From the NCBI GenBank assembly GCA_943737045.1, contig CALSFV010000011.1, positions 248,001 to 312,000 on the forward strand: a DNA stretch of 64,000 nt, read 5' to 3'. The stretch comes from Parapristionchus giblindavisi (Eukaryota > Nematoda > Chromadorea > Rhabditida > Diplogasteridae). Position 1 is the first letter of the stretch; each line of letters starts with the position of its first letter. The position numbers and the translations under genes are program-made. The notes beneath the pieces were generated by a model. The model was not told the origin of the DNA. It ran no database searches and worked only from the letters and a program-made list of their open reading frames with translations. This document shows positions 12,701-27,013 of the stretch, in pieces.

Positions 12701-15700
12701 TCAGTAGTGGGGAGGGGGGGGGGATAATTTTTAAACGTGCAAGAACTTATGCGTAATAATGTGGCTGAATTTCCCTCGTGATCCATCAACATCTACTGTA
12801 CAATTTGAGGTTCCTGAGTTCAAATTTTATATGATTATCACTCTCTGATTACATTGAATATTGATTTTTATCGAAAATATTGGTAAAATAGGGTACAAAT
12901 GTTATTTCGACTAGTACAACGTTGTAAGAGCGCTCTGCAAGTGTGTTTAATGAATTCTCCATGCAAAATTACATAATAGAAGCTGAAGCAAGTGTTAAAT
13001 TTGGCCCAGGCTGAAGAAAGTTACAGTCTAGACTATCACTAGTAGTGGGAGAGGAAGGGAGGAGTGAGAGAGAGAGACGTGCGCGCACTCACTCTAGCCT
13101 TCCCTGTGCTGCCTCTATGCAGCCACAGGGAAGCGATGACGTCACAATACGCTCTCGCTACTTTAACTGATTGAAATCATGACTTTAAACAACTCATACG
13201 CACATATGACACTAGTTATGGACGTATTCCAGCCATTATATGTATTCTAGACAATCCATCGCGAGAATACAAGGGAAATGGTGACATATCTCACTTAAAT
13301 GACCACATCTTGCTTCAAAATGGACCGTTTGAGCTCCGGATGCGCGTGTTAAACGCGCCGCAACGTCCGCTACGCAGCTCAGGCAAAAGCGGCAATTGAA
13401 AGGCACTATTTCGAGCGGGAAATGGCGGGTTTTGTGCGCGTTTTGCAGTTACTCGTGACTGGTGGTTGAGGGAGGGTTGGTGAGTATGGACATTCCAGTC
13501 TGATAATTAAAACTGATTTAAATTGTGATTTTAAACAAGTTATACGCACATACAGACTAGTTATAGACGTTTTATAGCCATTTCTGCTCATTTTGATCAA
13601 AATTAAATTTTTTCGAATTTTAAAAATTTCAATGATTTTTCAGTACTGACTTTTACAATGTAAATTCACACGTTGAAATGCATGAACTCCCTCTTGTATA
13701 TAGTCTTGTACGTAGTCAAACGAGTGCTCAAAGCGCGTTTAATCAAATGCATCTACTGTGTTTTTTTTAGTTGTTTAATTGGCTTTAATATTAGCTAATA
13801 GGCTTGTGTATGGCTATTATTGATTACATTTTGTTCTTTTTATATTTTTGTTCTTATTATGTCGGTTTATCCATTTCTCTATTATTGATTATCGATTACC
13901 GTTATGTTGTATTGTTTATTTCTTCATTTGAAATAATTTCTTTACTTTTCGAATTTTCATACTGATTTCATGTTGTACACTTCTCTCACTTATTAGTGTG
14001 TTTCTTTTTAAATCTCTCGAGTACCGATTATTCTAATTATGATTATCGATTATTGTTTCAATGCTTTATTTAGCTTTATTTATAGTGCATTCTACGCTCT
14101 AGTGAGACTTTTGCTGTAGTTATAATGTGTAGAAAGTCCCAAAAGTTGAGAATCAGAGAAAAATCTTCAGTTTTCCGCACTTTTTTCTCTTTTTTCTCTT
14201 CTCTCTCAATTTTGAACATTATTGGTGCTACTTCTGAGTATCTCAACTAATATTTCCTTATTTTGTTTATATTTCAAATACTATCGTTCGCTTATTGTTG
14301 ATTATCAATATAATTTATCATTTGAAGTCACACCCCCAGCTATTTTGAAACTCTCCGCTCTGGAAAAGCTCTCTCGTAGACAAAGAAAGCGAGAGAGTAC
14401 TATCAGAGTGGAGAGTTTCAAATTAATCAATGTTTTGCTATTATACCTTATCCCCTCAATCCTGATCGCATATCACTATCACCTCTTCTTATGTGTATCA
14501 ATCAATATTTCATGCATTTCTCATTTTTTGATCTTTGATCTCTCTATCAACCAGACTCTAATTGCCTCATTCCCTTATTATATCTCTTTTAATAAGTCTT
14601 TAAACGCCAATTTTCCGTGTTGAATGGCCACTGTCTGAGTGAATAAATATACGTGGACGTCAGTGTACACTGCTGTTTCACGCAAAAAAGTGTGTATGAA
14701 AATGTTTGATGTATAGACAAGCTAATCAGTAGTGGGGAGGGGGGGGGGGGATAATTTTTAAACGTGCAAGAACTTATGCGTAATAATGTGGCTGAATTTT
14801 CCCTCGTGATCCATCAACATCTACTGTACAATTTGAGGTTCCTGAGTTCAAATTTTATATGATTATCACTCTCTGATTACATTGAATATTGATTTTTATC
14901 GAAAATATTGGTAAAATAGGGTACAAATGTTATTTCGACTAGTACAACGTTGTAAGAGCGCTCTGCAAGTGTGTTTAATGAATTCTCCATGCAAAATTAC
15001 ATAATAGAAGCTGAAGCAAGTGTTAAATTTGGCCCAGGCTGAAGAAAGTTACAGTCTAGACTATCACTAGTAGTGGGAGAGGAAGGGAGGAGTGAGAGAG
15101 AGAGACGTGCGCGCACTCACTCTAGCCTTCCCTGTGCTGCCTCTATGCAGCCACAGGGAAGCGATGACGTCACAATACGCTCTCGCTACTTTAACTGATT
15201 GAAATCATGACTTTAAACAACTCATACGCACATATGACACTAGTTATGGACGTATTCCAGCCATTATATGTATTCTAGACAATCCATCGCGAGAATACAA
15301 GGGAAATGGTGACATATCTCACTTAAATGACCACATCTTGCTTCAAAATGGACCGTTTGAGCTCCGGATGCGCGTGTTAAACGCGCCGCAACGTCCGCTA
15401 CGCAGCTCAGGCAAAAGCGGCAATTGAAAGGCACTATTTCGAGCGGGAAATGGCGGGTTTTGTGCGCGTTTTGCAGTTACTCGTGACTGGTGGTTGAGGG
15501 AGGGTTGGTGAGTATGGACATTCCAGTCTGATAATTAAAACTGATTTAAATTGTGATTTTAAACAAGTTATACGCACATACAGACTAGTTATAGACGTTT
15601 TATAGCCATTTCTGCTCATTTTGATCAAAATTAAATTTTTTCGAATTTTAAAAATTTCAATGATTTTTCAGTACTGACTTTTACAATGTAAATTCACACG

Positions 15701-18700
15701 TTGAAATGCATGAACTCCCTCTTGTATATAGTCTTGTACGTAGTCAAACGAGTGCTCAAAGCGCGTTTAATCAAATGCATCTACTGTGTTTTTTTTAGTT
15801 GTTTAATTGGCTTTAATATTAGCTAATAGGCTTGTGTATGGCTATTATTGATTACATTTTGTTCTTTTTATATTTTTGTTCTTATTATGTCGGTTTATCC
15901 ATTTCTCTATTATTGATTATCGATTACCGTTATGTTGTATTGTTTATTTCTTCATTTGAAATAATTTCTTTACTTTTCGAATTTTCATACTGATTTCATG
16001 TTGTACACTTCTCTCACTTATTAGTGTGTTTCTTTTTAAATCTCTCGAGTACCGATTATTCTAATTATGATTATCGATTATTGTTTCAATGCTTTATTTA
16101 GCTTTATTTATAGTGCATTCTACGCTCTAGTGAGACTTTTGCTGTAGTTATAATGTGTAGAAAGTCCCAAAAGTTGAGAATCAGAGAAAAATCTTCAGTT
16201 TTCCGCACTTTTTTCTCTTTTTTCTCTTCTCTCTCAATTTTGAACATTATTGGTGCTACTTCTGAGTATCTCAACTAATATTTCCTTATTTTGTTTATAT
16301 TTCAAATACTATCGTTCGCTTATTGTTGATTATCAATATAATTTATCATTTGAAGTCACACCCCCAGCTATTTTGAAACTCTCCGCTCTGGAAAAGCTCT
16401 CTCGTAGACAAAGAAAGCGAGAGAGTACTATCAGAGTGGAGAGTTTCAAATTAATCAATGTTTTGCTATTATACCTTATCCCCTCAATCCTGATCGCATA
16501 TCACTATCACCTCTTCTTATGTGTATCAATCAATATTTCATGCATTTCTCATTTTTTGATCTTTGATCTCTCTATCAACCAGACTCTAATTGCCTCATTC
16601 CCTTATTATATCTCTTTTAATAAGTCTTTAAACGCCAATTTTCCGTGTTGAATGGCCACTGTCTGAGTGAATAAATATACGTGGACGTCAGTGTACACTG
16701 CTGTTTCACGCAAAAAAGTGTGTATGAAAATGTTTGATGTATAGACAAGCTAATCAGTAGTGGGGAGGGGGGGGGGATAATTTTTAAACGTGCAAGAACT
16801 TATGCGTAATAATGTGGCTGAATTTTCCCTCGTGATCCATCAACATCTACTGTACAATTTGAGGTTCCTGAGTTCAAATTTTATATGATTATCACTCTCT
16901 GATTACATTGAATATTGATTTTTATCGAAAATATTGGTAAAATAGGGTACAAATGTTATTTCGACTAGTACAACGTTGTAAGAGCGCTCTGCAAGTGTGT
17001 TTAATGAATTCTCCATGCAAAATTACATAATAGAAGCTGAAGCAAGTGTTAAATTTGGCCCAGGCTGAAGAAAGTTACAGTCTAGACTATCACTAGTAGT
17101 GGGAGAGGAAGGGAGGAGTGAGAGAGAGAGACGTGCGCGCACTCACTCTAGCCTTCCCTGTGCTGCCTCTATGCAGCCACAGGGAAGCGATGACGTCACA
17201 ATACGCTCTCGCTACTTTAACTGATTGAAATCATGACTTTAAACAACTCATACGCACATATGACACTAGTTATGGACGTATTCCAGCCATTATATGTATT
17301 CTAGACAATCCATCGCGAGAATACAAGGGAAATGGTGACATATCTCACTTAAATGACCACATCTTGCTTCAAAATGGACCGTTTGAGCTCCGGATGCGCG
17401 TGTTAAACGCGCCGCAACGTCCGCTACGCAGCTCAGGCAAAAGCGGCAATTGAAAGGCACTATTTCGAGCGGGAAATGGCGGGTTTTGTGCGCGTTTTGC
17501 AGTTACTCGTGACTGGTGGTTGAGGGAGGGTTGGTGAGTATGGACATTCCAGTCTGATAATTAAAACTGATTTAAATTGTGATTTTAAACAAGTTATACG
17601 CACATACAGACTAGTTATAGACGTTTTATAGCCATTTCTGCTCATTTTGATCAAAATTAAATTTTTTCGAATTTTAAAAATTTCAATGATTTTTCAGTAC
17701 TGACTTTTACAATGTAAATTCACACGTTGAAATGCATGAACTCCCTCTTGTATATAGTCTTGTACGTAGTCAAACGAGTGCTCAAAGCGCGTTTAATCAA
17801 ATGCATCTACTGTGTTTTTTTTAGTTGTTTAATTGGCTTTAATATTAGCTAATAGGCTTGTGTATGGCTATTATTGATTACATTTTGTTCTTTTTATATT
17901 TTTGTTCTTATTATGTCGGTTTATCCATTTCTCTATTATTGATTATCGATTACCGTTATGTTGTATTGTTTATTTCTTCATTTGAAATAATTTCTTTACT
18001 TTTCGAATTTTCATACTGATTTCATGTTGTACACTTCTCTCACTTATTAGTGTGTTTCTTTTTAAATCTCTCGAGTACCGATTATTCTAATTATGATTAT
18101 CGATTATTGTTTCAATGCTTTATTTAGCTTTATTTATAGTGCATTCTACGCTCTAGTGAGACTTTTGCTGTAGTTATAATGTGTAGAAAGTCCCAAAAGT
18201 TGAGAATCAGAGAAAAATCTTCAGTTTTCCGCACTTTTTTCTCTTTTTTCTCTTCTCTCTCAATTTTGAACATTATTGGTGCTACTTCTGAGTATCTCAA
18301 CTAATATTTCCTTATTTTGTTTATATTTCAAATACTATCGTTCGCTTATTGTTGATTATCAATATAATTTATCATTTGAAGTCACACCCCCAGCTATTTT
18401 GAAACTCTCCGCTCTGGCAAAGCTCTCTCGTAGACAAAGAAAGCGAGAGAGTACTATCAGAGTGGAGAGTTTCAAATTAATCAATGTTTTGCTATTATAC
18501 CTTATCCCCTCAATCCTGATCGCATATCACTATCACCTCTTCTTATGTGTATCAATCAATATTTCATGCATTTCTCATTTTTTGATCTTTGATCTCTCTA
18601 TCAACCAGACTCTAATTGCCTCATTCCCTTATTATATCTCTTTTAATAAGTCTTTAAACGCCAATTTTCCGTGTTGAATGGCCACTGTCTGAGTGAATAA

Positions 18701-21700
18701 ATATACGTGGACGTCAGTGTACACTGCTGTTTCACGCAAAAAAGTGTGTATGAAAATGTTTGATGTATAGACAAGCTAATCAGTAGTGGGGAGGGGGGGG
18801 GGGATAATTTTTAAACGTGCAAGAACTTATGCGTAATAATGTGGCTGAATTTTCCCTCGTGATCCATCAACATCTACTGTACAATTTGAGGTTCCTGAGT
18901 TCAAATTTTATATGATTATCACTCTCTGATTACATTGAATATTGATTTTTATCGAAAATATTGGTAAAATAGGGTACAAATGTTATTTCGACTAGTACAA
19001 CGTTGTAAGAGCGCTCTGCAAGTGTGTTTAATGAATTCTCCATGCAAAATTACATAATAGAAGCTGAAGCAAGTGTTAAATTTGGCCCAGGCTGAAGAAA
19101 GTTACAGTCTAGACTATCACTAGTAGTGGGAGAGGAAGGGAGGAGTGAGAGAGAGAGACGTGCGCGCACTCACTCTAGCCTTCCCTGTGCTGCCTCTATG
19201 CAGCCACAGGGAAGCGATGACGTCACAATACGCTCTCGCTACTTTAACTGATTGAAATCATGACTTTAAACAACTCATACGCACATATGACACTAGTTAT
19301 GGACGTATTCCAGCCATTATATGTATTCTAGACAATCCATCGCGAGAATACAAGGGAAATGGTGACATATCTCACTTAAATGACCACATCTTGCTTCAAA
19401 ATGGACCGTTTGAGCTCCGGATGCGCGTGTTAAACGCGCCGCAACGTCCGCTACGCAGCTCAGGCAAAAGCGGCAATTGAAAGGCACTATTTCGAGCGGG
19501 AAATGGCGGGTTTTGTGCGCGTTTTGCAGTTACTCGTGACTGGTGGTTGAGGGAGGGTTGGTGAGTATGGACATTCCAGTCTGATAATTAAAACTGATTT
19601 AAATTGTGATTTTAAACAAGTTATACGCACATACAGACTAGTTATAGACGTTTTATAGCCATTTCTGCTCATTTTGATCAAAATTAAATTTTTTCGAATT
19701 TTAAAAATTTCAATGATTTTTCAGTACTGACTTTTACAATGTAAATTCACACGTTGAAATGCATGAACTCCCTCTTGTATATAGTCTTGTACGTAGTCAA
19801 ACGAGTGCTCAAAGCGCGTTTAATCAAATGCATCTACTGTGTTTTTTTTAGTTGTTTAATTGGCTTTAATATTAGCTAATAGGCTTGTGTATGGCTATTA
19901 TTGATTACATTTTGTTCTTTTTATATTTTTGTTCTTATTATGTCGGTTTATCCATTTCTCTATTATTGATTATCGATTACCGTTATGTTGTATTGTTTAT
20001 TTCTTCATTTGAAATAATTTCTTTACTTTTCGAATTTTCATACTGATTTCATGTTGTACACTTCTCTCACTTATTAGTGTGTTTCTTTTTAAATCTCTCG
20101 AGTACCGATTATTCTAATTATGATTATCGATTATTGTTTCAATGCTTTATTTAGCTTTATTTATAGTGCATTCTACGCTCTAGTGAGACTTTTGCTGTAG
20201 TTATAATGTGTAGAAAGTCCCAAAAGTTGAGAATCAGAGAAAAATCTTCAGTTTTCCGCACTTTTTTCTCTTTTTCTCTTCTCTCTCAATTTTGAACATT
20301 ATTGGTGCTACTTCTGAGTATCTCAACTAATATTTCCTTATTTTGTTTATATTTCAAATACTATCGTTCGCTTATTGTTGATTATCAATATAATTTATCA
20401 TTTGAAGTCACACCCCCAGCTATTTTGAAACTCTCCGCTCTGGCAAAGCTCTCTCGTAGACAAAGAAAGCGAGAGAGTACTATCAGAGTGGAGAGTTTCA
20501 AATTAATCAATGTTTTGCTATTATACCTTATCCCCTCAATCCTGATCGCATATCACTATCACCTCTTCTTATGTGTATCAATCAATATTTCATGCATTTC
20601 TCATTTTTTGATCTTTGATCTCTCTATCAACCAGACTCTAATTGCCTCATTCCCTTATTATATCTCTTTTAATAAGTCTTTAAACGCCAATTTTCCGTGT
20701 TGAATGGCCACTGTCTGAGTGAATAAATATACGTGGACGTCAGTGTACACTGCTGTTTCACGCAAAAAAGTGTGTATGAAAATGTTTGATGTATAGACAA
20801 GCTAATCAGTAGTGGGGAGGGGGGGGATAATTTTTAAACGTGCAAGAACTTATGCGTAATAATGTGGCTGAATTTTCCCTCGTGATCCATCAACATCTAC
20901 TGTACAATTTGAGGTTCCTGAGTTCAAATTTTATATGATTATCACTCTCTGATTACATTGAATATTGATTTTTATCGAAAATATTGGTAAAATAGGGTAC
21001 AAATGTTATTTCGACTAGTACAACGTTGTAAGAGCGCTCTGCAAGTGTGTTTAATGAATTCTCCATGCAAAATTACATAATAGAAGCTGAAGCAAGTGTT
21101 AAATTTGGCCCAGGCTGAAGAAAGTTACAGTCTAGACTATCACTAGTAGTGGGAGAGGAAGGGAGGAGTGAGAGAGAGAGACGTGCGCGCACTCACTCTA
21201 GCCTTCCCTGTGCTGCCTCTATGCAGCCACAGGGAAGCGATGACGTCACAATACGCTCTCGCTACTTTAACTGATTGAAATCATGACTTTAAACAACTCA
21301 TACGCACATATGACACTAGTTATGGACGTATTCCAGCCATTATATGTATTCTAGACAATCCATCGCGAGAATACAAGGGGAATGGTGACATATCTCACTT
21401 AAATGACCACATCTTGCTTCAAAATGGACCGTTTGAGCTCCGGATGCGCGTGTTAAATGCGCCGCAACGTCCGCTACGCAGCTCAGGCAAAAGCGGCAAT
21501 TGAAAGGCACTATTTCGAGCGGGAAATGGCGGGTTTTGTGCGCGTTTTGCAGTTACTCGTGACTGGTGGTTGAGGGAGGGTTGGTGAGTATGGACATTCC
21601 AGTCTGATAATTAAAACTGATTTAAATTGTGATTTTAAACAAGTTATACGCACATACAGACTAGTTATAGACGTTTTATAGCCATTTCTGCTCATTTTGA

Positions 21701-24700
21701 TCAAAATTAAATTTTTTCGAATTTTAAAAATTTCAATGATTTTTCAGTACTGACTTTTACAATGTAAATTCACACGTTGAAATGCATGAACTCCCTCTTG
21801 TATATAGTCTTGTACGTAGTCAAACGAGTGCTCAAAGCGCGTTTAATCAAATGCATCTACTGTGTTTTTTTTAGTTGTTTAATTGGCTTTAATATTAGCT
21901 AATAGGCTTGTGTATGGCTATTATTGATTACATTTTGTTCTTTTTATATTTTTGTTCTTATTATGTCGGTTTATCCATTTCTCTATTATTGATTATCGAT
22001 TACCGTTATGTTGTATTGTTTATTTCTTCATTTGAAATAATTTCTTTACTTTTCGAATTTTCATACTGATTTCATGTTGTACACTTCTCTCACTTATTAG
22101 TGTGTTTCTTTTTAAATCTCTCGAGTACCGATTATTCTAATTATGATTATCGATTATTGTTTCAATGCTTTATTTAGCTTTATTTATAGTGCATTCTACG
22201 CTCTAGTGAGACTTTTGCTGTAGTTATAATGTGTAGAAAGTCCCAAAAGTTGAGAAAGCAGAGAAAAATCTTCAGTTTTCCGCACTTTTTTCTCTTTTTT
22301 CTCTTCTCTCTCAATTTTGAACATTATTGGTGCTACTTCTGAGTATCTCAACTAATATTTCCTTATTTTGTTTATATTTCAAATACTATCGTTCGCTTAT
22401 TGTTGATTATCAATACAATTTATCATTTGAAGTCACACCCCCAGCTATTTTGAAACTCTCCGCTCTGGCAAAGCTCTCTCGTAGACAAAGAAAGCGAGAG
22501 AGTACTATCAGAGTGGAGAGTTTCAAATTAATCAATTTTTGCTATTATACCTTATCCCCTCAATCCTGATCGCATATCACTATCACCTCTTCTTATGTGT
22601 ATCAATCAATATTTCATGCATTTCTCATTCTTTGATCTTTGATCTCTCTATCAACCAGACTCTAATTGCCTCATTCCCTTATTATATCTCTTTTAATAAG
22701 TCTTTAAACGCCAATTTTCCGTGTTGAATGGCCACTGTCTGAGTGAATAAATATACGTGGACGTCAGTGTACACTGCTGTTTCACGCAAAAAAGTGTGTA
22801 TGAAAATGTTTGATGTATAGACAAGCTAATCAGTAGTGGGGAGGGGGGGGATAATTTTTAAACGTGCAAGAACTTATGCGTAATAATGTGGCTGAATTTT
22901 CCCTCGTGATCCATCAACATCTACTGTACAATTTGAGGTTCCTGAGTTCAAATTTTATATGATTATCACTCTCTGATTACATTGAATATTGATTTTTATC
23001 GAAAATATTGGTAAAATAGGGTACAAATGTTATTTCGACTAGTACAACGTTGTAAGAGCGCTCTGCAAGTGTGTTTAATGAATTCTCCATGCAAAATTGC
23101 ATAATAGAAGCTGAAGCAAGTGTTAAATTTGGCCCAGGCTGAAGAAAGTTACAGTCTAGACTATCACTAGTAGTGGGAGAGGAAGGGAGGAGTGAGAGAG
23201 AGAGACGTGCGCGCACTCACTCTAGCCTTCCCTGTGCTGCCTCTATGCAGCCACAGGGAAGCGATGACGTCACAATACGCTCTCGCTACTTTAACTGATT
23301 GAAATCATGACTTTAAACAACTCATACGCACATATGACACTAGTTATGGACGTATTCCAGCCATTATATGTATTCTAGACAATCCATCGCGAGAATACAA
23401 GGGAAATGGTGACATATCTCACTTAAATGACCACATCTTGCTTCAAAATGGACCGTTTGAGCTCCGGATGCGCGTGTTAAACGCGCCGCAACGTCCGCAA
23501 CGCAGCTCAGGCAAAAGCGGCAATTGAAAGGCACTATTTCGAGCGGGAAATGGCGGGTTTTGTGCGCGTTTTGCAGTTACTCGTGACTGGTGGTTGAGGG
23601 AGGGTTGGTGAGTATGGACATTCCAGTCTGATAATTAAAACTGATTTAAATTGTGATTTTAAACAAGTTATACGCACATACAGACTAGTTATAGACGTTT
23701 TATAGCCATTTCTGCTCATTTTGATCAAAATTAAATTTTTTCGAATTTTAAAAATTTCAATGATTTTTCAGTACTGACTTTTACAATGTAAATTCACACG
23801 TTGAAATGCATGAACTCCCTCTTGTATATAGTCTTGTACGTAGTCAAACGAGTGCTCAAAGCGCGTTTAATCAAATGCATCTACTGTGTTTTTTTTAGTT
23901 GTTTAATTAGCTTTAATATTAGCTAATAGGCTTGTGTATGGCTATTATTGATTACATTTTGTTCTTTTTATATTTTTGTTCTTATTATGTCGGTTTATCC
24001 ATTTCTCTATTATTGATTATCGATTACCGTTATGTTGTATTGTTTATTTCTTCATTTGAAATAATTTCTTTACTTTTCGAATTTTCATACTGATTTCATG
24101 TTGTACACTTCTCTCACTTATTAGTGTGTTTCTTTTTAAATCTCTCGAGTACCGATTATTCTAATTATGATTATCGATTATTGTTTCAATGCTTTATTTA
24201 GCTTTATTTATAGTGCATTCTACGCTCTAGTGAGACTTTTGCTGTAGTTATAATGTGTAGAAAGTCCCAAAAGTTGAGAAAGCAGAGAAAAATCTTCAGT
24301 TTTCCGCACTTTTTTCTCTTTTTTCTCTTCTCTCTCAATTTTGAACATTATTGGTGCTACTTCTGAGTATCTCAACTAATATTTCCTTATTTTGTTTATA
24401 TTTCAAATACTATCGTTCGCTTATTGTTGATTATCAATATAATTTATCATTTGAAGTCACACCCCCAGCTATTTTGAAACTCTCCGCTCTGGCAAAGCTC
24501 TCTCGTAGACAAAGAAAGCGAGAGAGTACTATCAGAGTGGAGAGTTTCAAATTAATCAATGTTTTGCTATTATACCTTATCCCCTCAATCCTGATCGCAT
24601 ATCACTATCACCTCTTCTTATGTGTATCAATCAATATTTCATGCATTTCTCATTTTTTGATCTTTGATCTCTCTATCAACCAGACTCTAATTGCCTCATT

Positions 24701-25039
24701 CCCTTATTATATCTCTTTTAATAAGTCTTTAAACGCCAATTTTCCGTGTTGAATGGCCACTGTCTGAGTGAATAAATATACGTGGACGTCAGTGTACACT
24801 GCTGTTTCACGCAAAAAAGTGTGTATGAAAATGTTTGATGTATAGACAAGCTAATCAGTAGTGGGGAGGGGGGGGGGGGGATAATTTTTAAACGTGCAAG
24901 AACTTATGCGTAATAATGTGGCTGAATTTTCCCTCGTGATCCATCAACATCTACTGTACAATTTGAGGTTCCTGAGTTCAAATTTTATATGATTATCACT
25001 CTCTGATTACATTGAATATTGATTTTTATCGAAAATATT

Positions 25040-27013
25040 ACATACTTACTTACACAGATAAGCATTTTACTTTACTGGACACTTAGGATCCTCATTTTTT
25101 GATACCTGGTGCGCAAAACGGATATAAGGCGATTACGCAACTAAAAATCCGGGGTCACCTTTCAAATTTCTGAGAAACTTGACAAAAAGAGGTGTCCGTG
25201 TACCAGCGATCGTGAACTGACTTTATTTTTTAAAGTTGATATAAAAAATCCGTGCTTGCTCCATCCTTGTGTAACTCGACGAGACAAATTTTTCTAGACC
25301 ATTTTCGGCTACCGTAACCCATCTACCGTAGTACTACGTTAACGCAAACTGACTTTATTTTTCAAACTTGCGTTATAAATTCCGTGCTTGCTCCATCCTT
25401 GTGTAAAATGACATGACAAATTTTTCTAGACCATTTTCAGCTACCGTAACCCGTCTACCGTAGCACAACGTTAACGCAAACTGACTTTATTTTTTAAATT
25501 TGTGTTTAAAATTCCGTGCTTGCCCCATTCTTGTGTAACTCGACGAGATAAATTTTTCAACAACATTTTTAGCTACCGTAACCCATCTACCGTACCCCTA
25601 CCGTACCAAATTCAATTAAAACTGCCAAAAAGTATTGGGCAAACGTAGTTGAGATGGAGCGGAGCTCCATCTCAATGATTATAATACATTTGCGCAAAAC
25701 TCTCTGAGGCGCGAACGTAGTTCGCGCTAGTTACATACTTACTTACACAGATAAGCATTTTACTTTACTGGACAGTTAGGGTCCCCATTTTTTGATAACT
25801 GGTGTAGAAGACTGATATAAGGCGATTACGCAACTAAAAAACCGGGGTCAATTATCAAAATTCCGAGATAATTGACAAAAAGACGTGTAAGGTTTTTTTT
25901 ACCGTAATCCCAAAATTCTCGCTCGATTTGTCAACGCATTTTACATCCTTTTCGCTAAATAAGGTGTCCATCGTATGCGGACGGTCCATACGAACATTTT
26001 GAGCTCCAACTTGACCGAATTGGTCGCTTCCCCTCGCCACCATAAAAATAGCGCCGTATATCACGGCACACCATAAATGCGGCAACGCCGTGCCTTTTTC
26101 CAAATTTGCCGTTAACGCAAACTGACTTTATTTTCCAAACTTTGATGTTTGCTACTTGCTTTGGTAACTTGACGGGATAAACTTTTCTGGAATATTTTCA
26201 GCTACCGTAACCCACCTACCGTAACCCTACCGTATATTTCGTACTTTTTCAATCTTGTGATTAAAATTACGTGTTTGGTCCATGATTGGGTAACTCGACG
26301 AGGCAAATTTTTCGAGAACATTTTTAGCTACCGTAACCCATCTACCGTACCAGGATAACGGGAACTGACTTTATTTTTGGAATTTTCTTTTAAAATTCGG
26401 TACTCGGTACCTCCTTAGGTAACTTCACAAGACAAATTTTTGTAGACCATTTTAAGCTACCGTAACCCATCCACCGTACCACGTTAACGCAAAATGACTT
26501 TATTTTTCAAACTTGCGATATAAATTCCGTGCTTAGTACATCCTTGTGCAACTCGACGAGACAAATTTTTCTAGGTCATTTTCAGCTACCGTAACCCATC
26601 TACCGTACCCCTACCGTACCAAATTGGCACTTTTGCTCAAACTTGTGATTAAAATTCCGTGCTTCGTCCCTCCTCGGATAACTCGACGAGAAAATTTTTT
26701 CTAGAATATTTTCAGCTACCGTAACCCACATACCGTACCACGTTAACGCAAACTGACTTTATTTTTCTAACTACGATAAAAATTCCGTTCTTGGTACTTC
26801 GTTGGGTAAAACGACGATACAATTTTTTCTCGAATATTTTAAACTACCGTAACCCACCTACCGTACCACTACCGTTGCAAATTCGATTAAAACGACCAAG
26901 AAATATTGGGATAACGTAGTTGAGATGGAGTGGAGCTCCATCCCAACGATTAAGATAAATATTAAGATAAATATGTGCAAAACTCTCTGAGGCGCGAACG
27001 TAGTTCGCGCTAG
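25040..27013. mobile_element. Tandem Helitron-like non-autonomous element (two copies)
   Basis: This insertion interrupts one array unit between GAAAATATT and GGTAAAATAGGG. It contains two head-to-tail copies, 25040-25730 and 25733-27013. Each opens with ACATACTTACTTACACAGAT and closes with the perfect hairpin GCGCGAAC-GTA-GTTCGCGC followed by TAG (so ending CTAG) and then TT. A 3' hairpin beside CTAG, no inverted termini and insertion at TT fit Helitron/Helentron-type elements. Each copy carries an internal minisatellite and, before the end, a GAGATGGAGC-GGA-GCTCCATCTC palindrome (degenerate in copy 2), as in DINE/HINE elements. No Rep or helicase gene is present. Confidence 0.65.
25300..26880. 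repeat. Internal ~125-bp minisatellite of the Helitron-like element
   Basis: Monomers contain GCTACCGTAACCCATCTACC, then GTTAACGCAAACTGACTTTA, then AATTCCGTGCTTG and TGTGTAACTCGACGAGA. Starts of GCTACCGTAACCC are visible near 25308, 25441 and 25571 in copy 1 and 26203, 26329, 26456, 26585, 26716 and 26846 in copy 2 (the last with altered bases). Copy 2 also holds a non-repetitive block at about 25880-26110. Confidence 0.75.

Larger units (their letters stand above)
1..12770. repeat. Left subfamily of array units
   Basis: Most units here share diagnostic bases: GTTCAAAATTAAA (e.g. 1087), GCGCGTATAATC (1226), GCATGGCTATGATTG (1300), GAAAGCAGAG (1643), GAAATTCTCCGC (1840) and ATATGTGGACGTCAGTCTAC (2142). 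Units 1-3 read GATTTCCGTTATG where later ones read GATTACCGTTATG (first at about 7467). The unit beginning at 8113 is a mosaic: its stretch about 9180-9780 has right-subfamily bases, and the type then returns to left. Confidence 0.8.
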
